This document shows positions 7,480 through 15,870 of a stretch of 34,655 nucleotides of DNA, in pieces (position 1 is the first letter of the stretch; each line of letters begins with the position of its first letter). Source of the stretch: Clostridiales bacterium UBA929 (GTDB taxonomy: Bacteria; Bacillota; Clostridia; Oscillospirales; UBA929); assembly GCA_002293625.1 (NCBI GenBank), contig DBDP01000045.1:1-34655 (forward strand), read 5' to 3'. The notes below the pieces were generated by a model. The model saw nothing but the letters and a program-made list of their open reading frames with translations, did no database searches and was not told the DNA's origin. The position numbers and the translations under genes were made by a program.

Positions 7480-9075
7480 ATGCTTGAAAAATATAAACCT
7501 ACGGCGTTTATGCTTGAAACTTCACGCTATGACACGGACAAAGCCGACCGCGCCGTGATGTTCATAGAAAGCCTGTGCCACACCAAAGGCGAGTGGGCGG
7601 GAAAGCCGTTCAAACTGCTGCCGTGGCAGGAAACCATAATCCGTGACCTCTTCGGCGTGGTTAAATCCGATGGCACACGGCAGTTCAACACGGCGTACAT
7701 CGAAGTACCGAAAAAGCAAGGAAAATCAGAACTCGCCGCCGCAGTCGCGTTGTATCTGCTCTGTGCAGACGGCGAACAACGCGCCGAGGTCTACGGTTGC
7801 GCCGCCGACCGTCAGCAAGCGGGCATCGTGTTTAGCGTGGCGGCTGATATGGTTAGGCTTTCTCCCGCGCTGACGCGGCGCGTGAAAATACTGGAATCAC
7901 AAAAGCGTCTTGTTTACCGTCCGTCCAACAGCGTATACCAAGTGCTGTCCGCTGAAGCCTACAGCAAGCACGGCTTTTCGGTGTCGGGGCTTATATTTGA
8001 CGAACTCCACACACAACCCAACCGAAAGTTGTTTGACGTTATGACAAAAGGGAGCGGCGACGCGCGGAAACAGCCGCTCTATTTCCTCATCACCACGGCG
8101 GGCGACGACACGCACTCGGTCTGTTATGAACAGCATAAAAAAGCCGAGGCGATTTTAGAGGGCAACAAGCATGACGCCACATTCTACCCCGTCATCTACG
8201 GAGCGGGAACGGACGAGGACTGGACAAATGAGGCGGTCTGGCGAAAAGCCAATCCAAGCCTTGACGTTACTGTGGGTATTGATAAAGTCCGCGCCGCCTG
8301 TGAATCGGCGAAACAAAATCCCGCCGAGGAGAACAGCTTCCGGCAATTGCGGCTCTGCCAATGGGTAAAACAATCGGTGCGGTGGATGAATATGCAGGCA
8401 TGGGATGTTTGCGGTTTCCCCGTTGACACCGTTTCGCTTGAAGGTCGGGTCTGCTACGGAGGTTTGGACTTATCCTCCACCAACGACATCACGGCGTTTG
8501 TGCTGGTGTTCCCGCCGACAGATGATGAGCCATTTTTCGTTCTGCCCTATTTCTGGCTGCCAGAGGAAACGGTGGACTGGCGCGTTCGCCGCGACAGCGT
8601 CCCTTATGACGTTTGGGCGCGGACGAGGCTTCTTAAAACCACCGAGGGGAATGTAGTGGACTATGCCTTTATCGAAAAGTTTATTGACGAACTGGGCGCA
8701 AAATACAACATCCGCGAGATTGCCTACGACCGCTGGGGCGCGACGCAGATGTCGCAGAATTTGGAGCGGCTCGGTTTCACCGTCGTACCGTTCGGGCAGG
8801 GTTTCGCTTCGATGTCGCCTCCGACAAAGGAACTCATGCGGCTGACGCTTTCGGAGAAAATCGCCCACGGCGGCAATGAAATCCTGCGGTGGATGATGGA
8901 TAACGTATTTGTCCGCACAGACCCCGCCGGAAACATAAAACCTGACAAAGAACGCAGCGCGGAGAAAATTGACGGAATCGTGGGGATGGTTATGGCGCTC
9001 GACCGCGCTATCCGTTGCGGCAACGCCGCAGGCGAGAGCGTATACGACCATCGCGGGATTCTGTGGCTGGACTAG
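7480..9075 (+). CDS. terL: terminase large subunit (TerL), HK97-type Terminase_1
   Basis: 531 residues from ATG 7480, chosen for GGAGGT six bases upstream; an earlier TTG adds eight residues. The ATPase domain has VPKKQGKS (Walker A, 76-83) and LIFDELH (Walker B, 171-177). The RNase H-like nuclease has GGLDLSSTND (Asp near 330), a middle acidic region around YDRWGA and a C-terminal DGIVGMVMALDRA. TerL drives ATP-dependent packaging of phage DNA into proheads and cuts the concatemer. The length is normal. A small terminase or HNH gene, which nearly always precedes terL in this phage type, is absent here. It is the first gene of the late operon, with the portal gene starting 14 bp after the stop. 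Confidence 0.95.
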   Translation: MLEKYKPTAFMLETSRYDTDKADRAVMFIESLCHTKGEWAGKPFKLLPWQETIIRDLFGVVKSDGTRQFNTAYIEVPKKQGKSELAAAVALYLLCADGEQRAEVYGCAADRQQAGIVFSVAADMVRLSPALTRRVKILESQKRLVYRPSNSVYQVLSAEAYSKHGFSVSGLIFDELHTQPNRKLFDVMTKGSGDARKQPLYFLITTAGDDTHSVCYEQHKKAEAILEGNKHDATFYPVIYGAGTDEDWTNEAVWRKANPSLDVTVGIDKVRAACESAKQNPAEENSFRQLRLCQWVKQSVRWMNMQAWDVCGFPVDTVSLEGRVCYGGLDLSSTNDITAFVLVFPPTDDEPFFVLPYFWLPEETVDWRVRRDSVPYDVWARTRLLKTTEGNVVDYAFIEKFIDELGAKYNIREIAYDRWGATQMSQNLERLGFTVVPFGQGFASMSPPTKELMRLTLSEKIAHGGNEILRWMMDNVFVRTDPAGNIKPDKERSAEKIDGIVGMVMALDRAIRCGNAAGESVYDHRGILWLD

Positions 9076-9089
9076 GGAGGTAATCGCTT

Positions 9090-10322
9090 ATGGGAAAATT
9101 AAAAGGTTTATTCAAGGCACGGGATAAGCCCAAAGACTACTATTCCGGCGGCTCGCCGTTCTTCTTCGGCGGCACGGCGGCGGGAAAGGCGGTCAATGAA
9201 AAGACCGCGCTGTCGGTTACAACGGTTTACGCTTGCGTCCGCGTTCTCGCTGAGGCGGTGGCCGGTTTGCCGCTCCACGTATACCGCTACGAATCGGACG
9301 GCAGCAAGGAGCGAACGCCGGCGCACCCGCTCTACCGTCTGCTGCACGACGCGCCGAACGCTGAAATGACGTCGTTCGTCTGGCGGGAAACGCTGATGGC
9401 GCATCTTTTAATATACGGCAACGCATACTCGCAAATCATCCGCGACGGAAAGGGGCAGGTCAAGGCGCTGTATCCGCTTTTACCGAGCAATATGACGGTA
9501 GACCGCGATAACGAAGGTGAAATCATCTATACCTACCGTTCCGAGAAAGGCGAGGTCAAATTGCGGCGTTGGAATGTGCTTCATATTCCCGCGCTCGGCT
9601 TTGACGGTCTTGTCGGCTACTCGCCGATTGCTATGGCGAAGCAGGCAATCGGGACGGCTCTTGCCGTTGAGGAATACGGCGCGGCGTTTTTCGCAAACGG
9701 AGCGAATCCGGGCGGGGTATTGGAGTTTCCGGGGCCTGTCAAGGATATCAACCGCGTCAAGGAAACGTGGAACGCGGGCTATCAAGGCGCGTCCAAAGCC
9801 CACAAGGTGGCGATTTTGGAGGAGGGCGCGAAGTTCTCGGCTATGTCCATACCGCCGGAGCAAGCGCAGTTTTTAGAAACGCGCAAGTTCACTACAAACG
9901 AAATATGCCGCCTGTTCAAAGTGCCGCCGCATTTAGTGGGCGACCTCGAAAAAGCCACATTCAGCAATATTGAACATCAGTCCATTGACTTCGTGACGCA
10001 CTCGGTAAGACCGTGGGTGGCTCGCTGGGAACAGAGTTTACAGCAGGCTCTGATTCTGCCGAGCGAGCGGGATTCGGTGTTCGTAAAGTTCAACATGGAC
10101 GGACTTCTGCGCGGCGATTACGCAAGCCGTATGCAGGGTTATGCCACGGCGCGGCAAAACGGCTGGTTGTCGGCGAACGATATCAGGGAACTTGAGGACA
10201 TGAACCGTATATCCTCCGAACAGGGCGGCGACGAGTACCTTGTCAACGGCTCGATGATATCCATTACCACGGCGGCGCAGAAAAATATCGAGGAGGGTCA
10301 CAATGGGAAAAATGAAGAGTAG
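9090..10322 (+). CDS. phage portal protein, HK97 family
   Basis: 410 residues with the Phage_portal signature: AVNEKTALSVTTVYACVRVL and AVAGLPLHVYR near the N-terminus, GNAYSQIIRD, LGFDGLVGYSPI, and LFKVPPHLVGDLEKATFSNI toward the C-terminus. The portal dodecamer forms the DNA channel at the capsid vertex and docks TerL. Start ATG 9090 has GGGAGG upstream. The 3' end overlaps the protease gene by 20 bp, as usual in HK97-type head modules. Confidence 0.95.
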   Translation: MGKLKGLFKARDKPKDYYSGGSPFFFGGTAAGKAVNEKTALSVTTVYACVRVLAEAVAGLPLHVYRYESDGSKERTPAHPLYRLLHDAPNAEMTSFVWRETLMAHLLIYGNAYSQIIRDGKGQVKALYPLLPSNMTVDRDNEGEIIYTYRSEKGEVKLRRWNVLHIPALGFDGLVGYSPIAMAKQAIGTALAVEEYGAAFFANGANPGGVLEFPGPVKDINRVKETWNAGYQGASKAHKVAILEEGAKFSAMSIPPEQAQFLETRKFTTNEICRLFKVPPHLVGDLEKATFSNIEHQSIDFVTHSVRPWVARWEQSLQQALILPSERDSVFVKFNMDGLLRGDYASRMQGYATARQNGWLSANDIRELEDMNRISSEQGGDEYLVNGSMISITTAAQKNIEEGHNGKNEE

Positions 10323-10986
10323 GAAATTCTACAACTTTGCCCGCGACGAAACCACAGGCGGGCGGGAACTGTACATCGACGGCGAAATCGCCGAGGACGT
10401 ATGGTTCGGGGACGAGTGTACGCCGGGGCAGTTCCGCGACGAATTGTTTTCCGGCACGGGGAGCATCACGCTTTGGATTTCCAGTCCGGGCGGGGACGTA
10501 TTCGCGGCGTCGCAAATTTATACCATGCTCATGGATTATCAGGGCGACGTCACCGTGAAGATTTACGGAATGTGCGCGAGCGCCGCTTCCGTCGTGGCTA
10601 TGGCGGGAACAAAGGTGATGATGTCACCCACGGCGATGATGCTCATCCATAATCCGTGGACTATCGCCGTCGGCGACAAGGACGATATGCTGAGGGCGGG
10701 CGCGCTGCTTGACGAGGTAAAAGAATGTATCGTCAACGCCTATGAAATCAAGACAGGGCTGTCGCGCACAAAAATCTCACATTTGATGAACGACGAAACG
10801 CCGATGAACGTCCACAAGGCAATCGCACTCGGATTCTGTGACGGCATCATTACCGACGAAAAGAAGCAGGACGATTCGCCAATGGCGAATAAGACCGTGG
10901 CAACACAGACAATCAACAACAAAACTACAATCGAGTCGCTCACCGAGCGGCTTAATTTAATTACAGGAGGTATTTCTCATGTCTAA
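10303..10986 (+). CDS. ClpP-like head maturation protease
   Basis: 227 residues of the S14/ClpP fold. SSPGGDVFAASQI is the oxyanion loop, GMCASAASVVA carries the nucleophile (Ser93), and MLIHNPW carries His116. It trims the scaffold-like N-terminus of the capsid protein during prohead maturation. Start ATG 10303 lies inside the portal gene after GAGGGT, and the end overlaps the capsid start by 8 bp, consistent with translational coupling. The Gln/Asn/Thr-rich tail after about residue 185 is a typical disordered extension. Confidence 0.93.
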   Translation: MGKMKSRKFYNFARDETTGGRELYIDGEIAEDVWFGDECTPGQFRDELFSGTGSITLWISSPGGDVFAASQIYTMLMDYQGDVTVKIYGMCASAASVVAMAGTKVMMSPTAMMLIHNPWTIAVGDKDDMLRAGALLDEVKECIVNAYEIKTGLSRTKISHLMNDETPMNVHKAIALGFCDGIITDEKKQDDSPMANKTVATQTINNKTTIESLTERLNLITGGISHV

Positions 10987-12163
10987 ACTTTTGGAACTCT
11001 ATGACAAGCGCGGCAAGGCTGTCGCAATGGCGAGGGCTTTCCTCGACGGCAAAAGGGGCGACGACAACGGCACACTCTCCGCCGAGGACGAGGCTGTCTA
11101 CGCCAAGATGGAAGCCGACATCATGGCTTTAGGGCGCGAAATCGAACGGGAAAACAAGCTGACCGCGCTCGATGCGGAACTCAGCAAACCCACATCCGCG
11201 CCTATCACCAACACTCCGCAGAAATCCGAGACAATCAAAACGGGGCGGGCTTCTGACGAGTACAAGGCGGACTTCGGCAATGTCTTGCGCGGCAAGATGC
11301 CCGTCAACAATGTGCTGAGTACATCGCCCGACACCGACGGCGGTTATCTCGTACCCGTGGAATTCGAGCGGCAAATCGTTATGGGCTTGCAAGAAGCCAA
11401 CGTCATCCGCTCCATCGCCAAGACCATCACGACCTCGGCGGAGCGCAAAATCCCCATCGCCGCCACGCACACGACCGCCAAGTGGACGGCTGAGAACGCC
11501 GCCATCACCGAAAGTACGCCGACTTTCGACCAGAAAACCATCGACGCTTTCAAGCTGACAGACCTTGTGAAAGTCAGTATCGAACTGCTTCAGGACTCCA
11601 TGTTCGACCTCGAAAGCTACATCGCCGCCGAGTTCGCCAGAGCCTTTGGCGTGGCTGAAGAGGAAGCATTCTGCGTTGGCACAGGCACGGGGCAGCCTTC
11701 GGGCATATTCACCGAGCAGGGCGGCACGGTCGGCGTGACCGCAACATCGCCCACGGCAATTACCGTAGACAACCTCATCGACCTTGTCTACGCATTGAAA
11801 AGCCCGTACCGCAGGAACGCCGCGTTTCTTATGAGGGACATCACGGTTTCCGCGCTCCGCAAGTTAAAGGACAGCAACGGCGCGTACCTTTGGCAGCCGA
11901 GCGTACAGGCAGGTCAGCCGGACAGACTGCTCGGTTACCCGCTTTATACCTCGCCGTATGTACCCGCCGCCACCGCGAGCGCGCTGCCGATTGCTTTCGG
12001 CGATTTCTCCAACTACTGGATTGCAGACCGCATGGGGCGCACGGTGCAAAGGCTTAACGAACTCTACGCCGGAAACGGTCAGGTCGGTTTCATCGCCACT
12101 GAGCGCGTGGACGGCAAAGTCATCCTCTCCGAGGGTATCCAACTGCTCAAGATGGGCGCGTAA
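10979..12163 (+). CDS. major capsid protein, HK97 fold
   Basis: 394 residues. The first ~110 form a charged coiled-coil delta domain (KLLELYDKRGKAVAMARAFL onward) that acts as internal scaffold and is removed by the upstream protease. The mature fold follows: GGYLVPVEFERQIV, IRSIAKTITTSAERKIPI, DSMFDLESYIAAEFARAFG, FCVGTGTGQPSGIF, LMRDITVSALRKLKDSNG and the C-terminal GQVGFIATERVDGKVI. The start overlaps the protease and has an AGGAGG RBS. Length and order match HK97-type siphoviruses. Confidence 0.95.
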   Translation: MSKLLELYDKRGKAVAMARAFLDGKRGDDNGTLSAEDEAVYAKMEADIMALGREIERENKLTALDAELSKPTSAPITNTPQKSETIKTGRASDEYKADFGNVLRGKMPVNNVLSTSPDTDGGYLVPVEFERQIVMGLQEANVIRSIAKTITTSAERKIPIAATHTTAKWTAENAAITESTPTFDQKTIDAFKLTDLVKVSIELLQDSMFDLESYIAAEFARAFGVAEEEAFCVGTGTGQPSGIFTEQGGTVGVTATSPTAITVDNLIDLVYALKSPYRRNAAFLMRDITVSALRKLKDSNGAYLWQPSVQAGQPDRLLGYPLYTSPYVPAATASALPIAFGDFSNYWIADRMGRTVQRLNELYAGNGQVGFIATERVDGKVILSEGIQLLKMGA

Positions 12164-12187
12164 ATTTAATGAAGGGAGGCGGCGCGG

Positions 12188-12502
12188 ATGGACGCTTTGA
12201 TTGAAACCCTGCTTCCGAAAGTGAAGCTGAACCTTATCCTCACGCACGACCAAGACGACGAGTTGCTCAAAACCATAATCCGCGCCGCTCTCGATTACGC
12301 CAAGACATACCAAAAGCGAAAGCGGTGCGGGAAAACGCTCCCGCCGTCCACGGAACAGGCGGTGATTATTCTTTCGAGCCATTGGTATGAAAGCAGGGAC
12401 GGCTCGACGGGCGGCTTTTTCGCCGACAATACTCACGCGAGCGAGGCGGTGTGGCATACAGTCCACCGCCTGCTGGCTATGGAAAAGAGGTGGGAGGTAT
12501 GA
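12188..12502 (+). CDS. head-tail connector (gp6-like) protein
   Basis: 104 residues, ATG 12188 after GGGAGG. It is mostly helical, with KVKLNLILTHDQDDELLKTI followed by a helix-rich middle and HTVHRLLAMEKRW at the end, the pattern of the Phage_connect_1/gp6 adaptor that binds under the portal. Position directly after the capsid gene supports this. The stop overlaps the next start as ATGA. Confidence 0.82.
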   Translation: MDALIETLLPKVKLNLILTHDQDDELLKTIIRAALDYAKTYQKRKRCGKTLPPSTEQAVIILSSHWYESRDGSTGGFFADNTHASEAVWHTVHRLLAMEKRWEV

Positions 12503-12831
12503 GTTACGGCAAAATGAACACGTTCTGCGACATCATAAGCACCGCGCCGACAAAGGACGCCGAGGGCTTCGTTACCCACGGCGACACAGTCATGGCAAGT
12601 ATCCGCGCCTACTTCGAGCCGAAAAACAGCACGGAGAAATGGTCGAATATGGCGCAGTTTTCGGAAGCTGCGGCGTTATTCCGATTCCGCAAGTTGCCCG
12701 ATTTAACGGTAACGCCGTCAATGGTTATCACTTGCGACACGGGTCGGTATGAGATTTTATCGGTCGAGGACGTGAAACAGCGCGGGATGTACATGGAAGT
12801 CCTCGCCAAAAAAGTGGAAGGGAGCGGGTGA
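12499..12831 (+). CDS. phage head closure / head-tail adaptor protein
   Basis: 110 residues from ATG 12499, which has GGGAGGT directly upstream and an ATGA overlap with the previous stop; the longer upstream in-frame ATG has no RBS. It is a beta-rich protein with FCDIISTAPTKDAEGF, RAYFEPKNSTEKWSN and YEILSVEDVKQRGMYMEVLA, typical of the SPP1 gp16/HK97 gp7 head-tail joining family. It seals the connector and links it to the tail. Confidence 0.82.
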   Translation: MSYGKMNTFCDIISTAPTKDAEGFVTHGDTVMASIRAYFEPKNSTEKWSNMAQFSEAAALFRFRKLPDLTVTPSMVITCDTGRYEILSVEDVKQRGMYMEVLAKKVEGSG

Positions 12832-12832
12832 T

Positions 12833-13249
12833 ATGGCGCGTATGACTGTGAAGCTGCCCGATGAAATTGAGGAAAAACTCTCGCGGCTGGGCGACAGGAC
12901 GGACGAAATCGCCGGAAAAGTCTTACAGGCGGGCGGCGAGGTCGTGCTTGAAAAAGTGCGCTCGAATTTGAACGGCGTCCTCTCCGGCAAGTCCACCGGG
13001 GAACTGGCTGGGTCGCTCGGATTATCGCCCGCCAAAGTCAACAATAAAGGCGGGCATGACGTAAAAATCGGCTTTTCCGAGCCGCGCCGAGGCGCGGGAA
13101 CATCCAACGCCAAAGTCGCAACGGTGCTGGAATACGGGCGGTCCGGGCAGCGTCCGCGCCCGTTTATGAAGCCCGCTAAAACCAAGAGCCGCCAAGCGGC
13201 GATCGACGCGATGACGCGCAAATTCGATGAGGAGGTCGGGGATTTATGA
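12833..13249 (+). CDS. HK97 gp10-type tail component
   Basis: 138 residues with MTVKLPDEIEEKLSRL at the start, a helical EIAGKVLQAGGEVVLEKVR segment, SLGLSPAKVNNKGGHDVKIG and a C-terminal LEYGRSGQRPRPFMKPA, the signature of the HK97-gp10 family of head-tail or tail completion proteins. The last four bases overlap the start of the next gene. Confidence 0.87.
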   Translation: MARMTVKLPDEIEEKLSRLGDRTDEIAGKVLQAGGEVVLEKVRSNLNGVLSGKSTGELAGSLGLSPAKVNNKGGHDVKIGFSEPRRGAGTSNAKVATVLEYGRSGQRPRPFMKPAKTKSRQAAIDAMTRKFDEEVGDL

Positions 13250-13587
13250 GTTTGCTGATGGAATTAAACGCGATTCTGGACGGGTTGAAACTGCCCGTGG
13301 AGACAGGAAATTTTTCAGGCGTCCCTCCCGACGAGTACGCCGTCTTGACGCCGCTCACCGACGGTTTCCCGCTGTTCGCGGACGATATGCCGCAGATGGA
13401 AACGCAGGAGGTACGGCTGTCGCTGTACGCGAAAGGCAACTACCGCCGGCGGACGCGGCAAATCACGTCCGCGCTCTTGGCGGCTGGAATCACCGTTACA
13501 GAGCGGCGGTATATCGAATACGAAGCCGATACCGGCTACCACGCATACGCCGTGGACGCGGCGAAAATCTACAGATTGGAGGATTGA
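13246..13587 (+). CDS. tail terminator-like protein
   Basis: 113 residues, ATGA overlap with the gp10-type gene and a GGAGG within the upstream gene end. The fold pattern (short helix, then strands around EVRLSLYAKGNYRRRTRQI, a helix, then the YHAYAVDAAKIYRLE edge) and its place just before the major tail protein fit the tail terminator/tail completion family (gp11-like). The call depends more on position than on a strong motif. Confidence 0.72.
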   Translation: MSLLMELNAILDGLKLPVETGNFSGVPPDEYAVLTPLTDGFPLFADDMPQMETQEVRLSLYAKGNYRRRTRQITSALLAAGITVTERRYIEYEADTGYHAYAVDAAKIYRLED

Positions 13588-13592
13588 AAATT

Positions 13593-14207
13593 ATGGCGAC
13601 TATCGGACTCGACAGGCTGTTTTACGCGCCCATCACCGAGGACGCGAACGGCGAGGAAACCTACGGCACGCCCGTCATGCTGGCGAAAGCCATCAAAGCC
13701 GACTTGTCCATCGAACTGTCGGAGGCGGTTTTCTATGCCGACGACGCGATTGCGGAACTCGTCAAGGACTTTAAGTCAGGCAAGCTGTCCCTCGGCGTGG
13801 ACGACATCGGACGCGCCGCCGTGCAGGAACTCACGGGGGCGGCGACGGACGACAACGGCGTGCTGGTGTCCTCGAGCGAGGATATAGGAATGCCCGTGGC
13901 GGTGGGTTTCCGCGCGTTAAAATCTAACGGAAACTACCGCTACTTTTGGTTTTACCGGGTCAAATTCGGCGTTCCGTCGGCGAATTTGCAGACCAAAGGC
14001 GACAGCATATCGTTCCAGACACCAACCATCGAGGGAACGGTCATGCGCCGCAACAAACCGGACGGGCTGGGCAAACATCCGTGGAAAAGCGAGGTCACCG
14101 AAGGAGACCCCGGCGTGACTTCGACAGTTATTTCCAACTGGTACGCGGATGTTTACGAGCCGGCATACGGTTCGGGCGAGGGAGAGGAGGAAATGGATAA
14201 TGCTTGA
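13593..14207 (+). CDS. major tail protein
   Basis: 204 residues from ATG 13593, preceded by GGAGG; the same frame is open further upstream but that part is antisense-like noise over the previous gene. MATIGLDRLFYAPITED, AIKADLSIELSEAVFYADDA, FKSGKLSLGVDDIG and DSISFQTPTIEGTVM are typical of Clostridia and Bacillus phage major tail proteins (phi13 family), which stack as hexameric rings to form the tube. The Glu-rich C-terminus overlaps the start of the tail chaperone gene by 8 bp. Confidence 0.9.
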   Translation: MATIGLDRLFYAPITEDANGEETYGTPVMLAKAIKADLSIELSEAVFYADDAIAELVKDFKSGKLSLGVDDIGRAAVQELTGAATDDNGVLVSSSEDIGMPVAVGFRALKSNGNYRYFWFYRVKFGVPSANLQTKGDSISFQTPTIEGTVMRRNKPDGLGKHPWKSEVTEGDPGVTSTVISNWYADVYEPAYGSGEGEEEMDNA

Positions 14208-14589
14208 TAACGAACGCGCCGCTGCCATCACCATCGGCGGCAAAACGTATCATTTGGTACTCACCACGAGGGCTACCAAAGAAATCGGCAAACGCTACGG
14301 CGGCTTGGAATCGCTCGGCGACAAGCTGCTCAAGCAGGAGAATTTTGAACTGGCGATGGACGAGATAACGTGGCTCATCACCATGCTTGCCAACCAGTCC
14401 ATTCTCGCCCACAACCTCATGAATCCCGCAGACAAACAAGAACTGCTCACCGAGGAAATGGTGGATTTACTCACCACGCCGCTTGAAATCGCTGGCTTCA
14501 AGGACGCCATCATGGAGGCGATGGTGCGCGGGACGGCGCGGCACATCGAAAGCGAGGATACCGAGGGAAAAAACGCGCAGGACGGGTAA
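14200..14589 (+). CDS. tail assembly chaperone, gpG-like (unshifted product)
   Basis: 129 residues from ATG 14200, with an AGAGGAGG upstream inside the major tail gene. The body is helical (TTRATKEIGKRYGGLESLGD, FELAMDEITWLITMLAN) like gpG/gp13-type chaperones that coat the tape measure protein during tail assembly. Near its end, GGA AAA AAC forms a canonical -1 slippery heptamer, and the -1 frame is open for a further 67 codons. This reproduces the G/GT arrangement of many siphoviruses. Confidence 0.85.
   Translation: MLDNERAAAITIGGKTYHLVLTTRATKEIGKRYGGLESLGDKLLKQENFELAMDEITWLITMLANQSILAHNLMNPADKQELLTEEMVDLLTTPLEIAGFKDAIMEAMVRGTARHIESEDTEGKNAQDG
14568..14574 (+). promoter_or_regulatory. -1 programmed ribosomal frameshift site A AAA AAC
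   Basis: The heptamer lies in the correct phase (codons GGA AAA AAC at 14566-14574), 15 bases before the zero-frame stop at 14587-14589. Slippage produces a gpGT-like fusion. A AAA AAC is among the most efficient bacterial slippery sequences. Confidence 0.8.
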
Positions 14590-14777
14590 ACGACGACGAG
14601 TTGTTTGCCCGTCTGGCATATTACGGCACGGTTCAGCTTGGGCGGCCGGAGCGGGATGTGTGGCTCATGCCGCTCGGTCATCTGCTCGACTTGTGGACGT
14701 GCCACAAGCAGTTCATGGGCTGGGAAAAGCCCAAGCGCGAAGTGTATATCGACGACATTATCGACGCGGATTTGTGA
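14574..14777 (+). CDS. tail assembly chaperone, gpT-like -1 frame extension
   Basis: 67 codons in the -1 frame, ending at TGA 14775-14777. The reading starts KRAGRVNDDELFARLAYYG and continues through LMPLGHLLDLWTCHKQFMGW to DDIIDADL. No start codon with an RBS serves this frame, so it should be made only as the C-terminal part of a fusion of about 192 residues. The T part of such chaperones is thought to recruit the major tail protein to the tape measure. It ends 12 bp before the next start. Confidence 0.78.
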   Translation, partial: RAGRVNDDELFARLAYYGTVQLGRPERDVWLMPLGHLLDLWTCHKQFMGWEKPKREVYIDDIIDADL

Positions 14778-14788
14778 GGTGAAAACGT

Positions 14789-15855
14789 ATGGATTTAAGT
14801 TCAATGTCGCCCGAAAGCGGGCGTTTGCTTGCCGAGGATGGCGGCGTGGTGAACATCGTGGATTTGCTGAACGCGAACGCTGTGCCTGTTTCGGCCGCCG
14901 TGCATGACATCAACGCCTATTCCCCGCGCTCCGGGCGGGTTATCGGCGAGGACGGTAAACTGTACAACCTTGTGGATTTACTGGAGGGGATTGGCAGCGG
15001 CGGCTCCGGCGGAGATTGCTCATGCGAGCCGCCGTCTGTCACCGAAACAATCCGCATCGAAGCCACCGGCGATAATGTCCTGACCGTCTATCGCAATGAT
15101 GTTCCAACGGCGGTCGGCGCGGGCAATCTCGATACGGGCAGTTTCGCCGTGGGTAAGGATTATTATGTCTATCTTGACGGGAACGAAGTCATCATCTCCC
15201 TCAACGCCGCCTTGTCCCACCGCAAAATCGGCGGGTTTCACTACGGCGTCAACCGCCGTTCCAATTCGGCGTTACAGCCCGTCAACACGGCGGGGGCGGT
15301 TCGCGGTGCGGACTGGGAGGCGAATACCTACAATGGCATCCTCCCCGGAGCGTTTGGACGGACGCCCACCGCCCGAAGTGCGCGCCGGAGGGCATGGTGT
15401 ATCTTTCCGGCGGCGTGTGGGCGGATATCTATATTTCAAGCGAGTGCGAAGGCGCACCCCCGGACGGCGCGGGCGGTCTGCACTCAGAATACAACGCCCT
15501 GCCCGTCACAAGCGTCAATTGGTATGAGTTTTCGGAGCGGCTGATGCTGTCCGGCAAGCGTCTGCTGACTTACAACGAATGGATTCAAGCCGCGCTCGGC
15601 AGTCCGCAGGGGCTTGCCGGGAACGTCTGGGAGTGGCTTGCGGATGTCATCGCCACGGGCAGCGGGACGGACGGCTGGCAAAACGTCGTACCCGGTTACG
15701 GGCAACTGTGGACATTCGGCGACTTCCGCGCCCTCATCGCGGGTGGCAGCTACTTCAACGGCTCGTGGTGCGGGTCGCGGACGGTCAGTACGCTCTACCC
15801 GCCGTGGGACGGCCACGCGAGTTTCGGCGCAAGGGGCGCGTGTTCGAGTTTATAA
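14789..15855 (+). CDS. C-type-lectin/FGE-fold phage adhesin (DGR target-like), frameshifted
   Basis: The start (ATG 14789, GAGGTG upstream) encodes two internal repeats of the pattern SPxSGRxxxEDGxxxNxVDLL, a GSGGSGG linker and a beta-rich middle. Near 15340-15347 the frame must move by one base: a CCCC run looks one C short, and the open frame then continues with KCAPEGMVYLSGGVW, TYNEWIQAALG, GNVWEWLADVI and the end GGSYFNGSWCGSRT through GARGACSSL to 15855. That C-terminus is the CLec fold used as variable protein by phage diversity-generating retroelements. Restored length is about 355 residues. It lies between the tail chaperone and tape measure genes, an unusual place for an adhesin. No reverse transcriptase or template repeat is seen in the window. 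The frameshift may be a real mutation or a base-calling error. Confidence 0.8.
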
Positions 15856-15870
15856 AAAGGGGGTTAGGGC

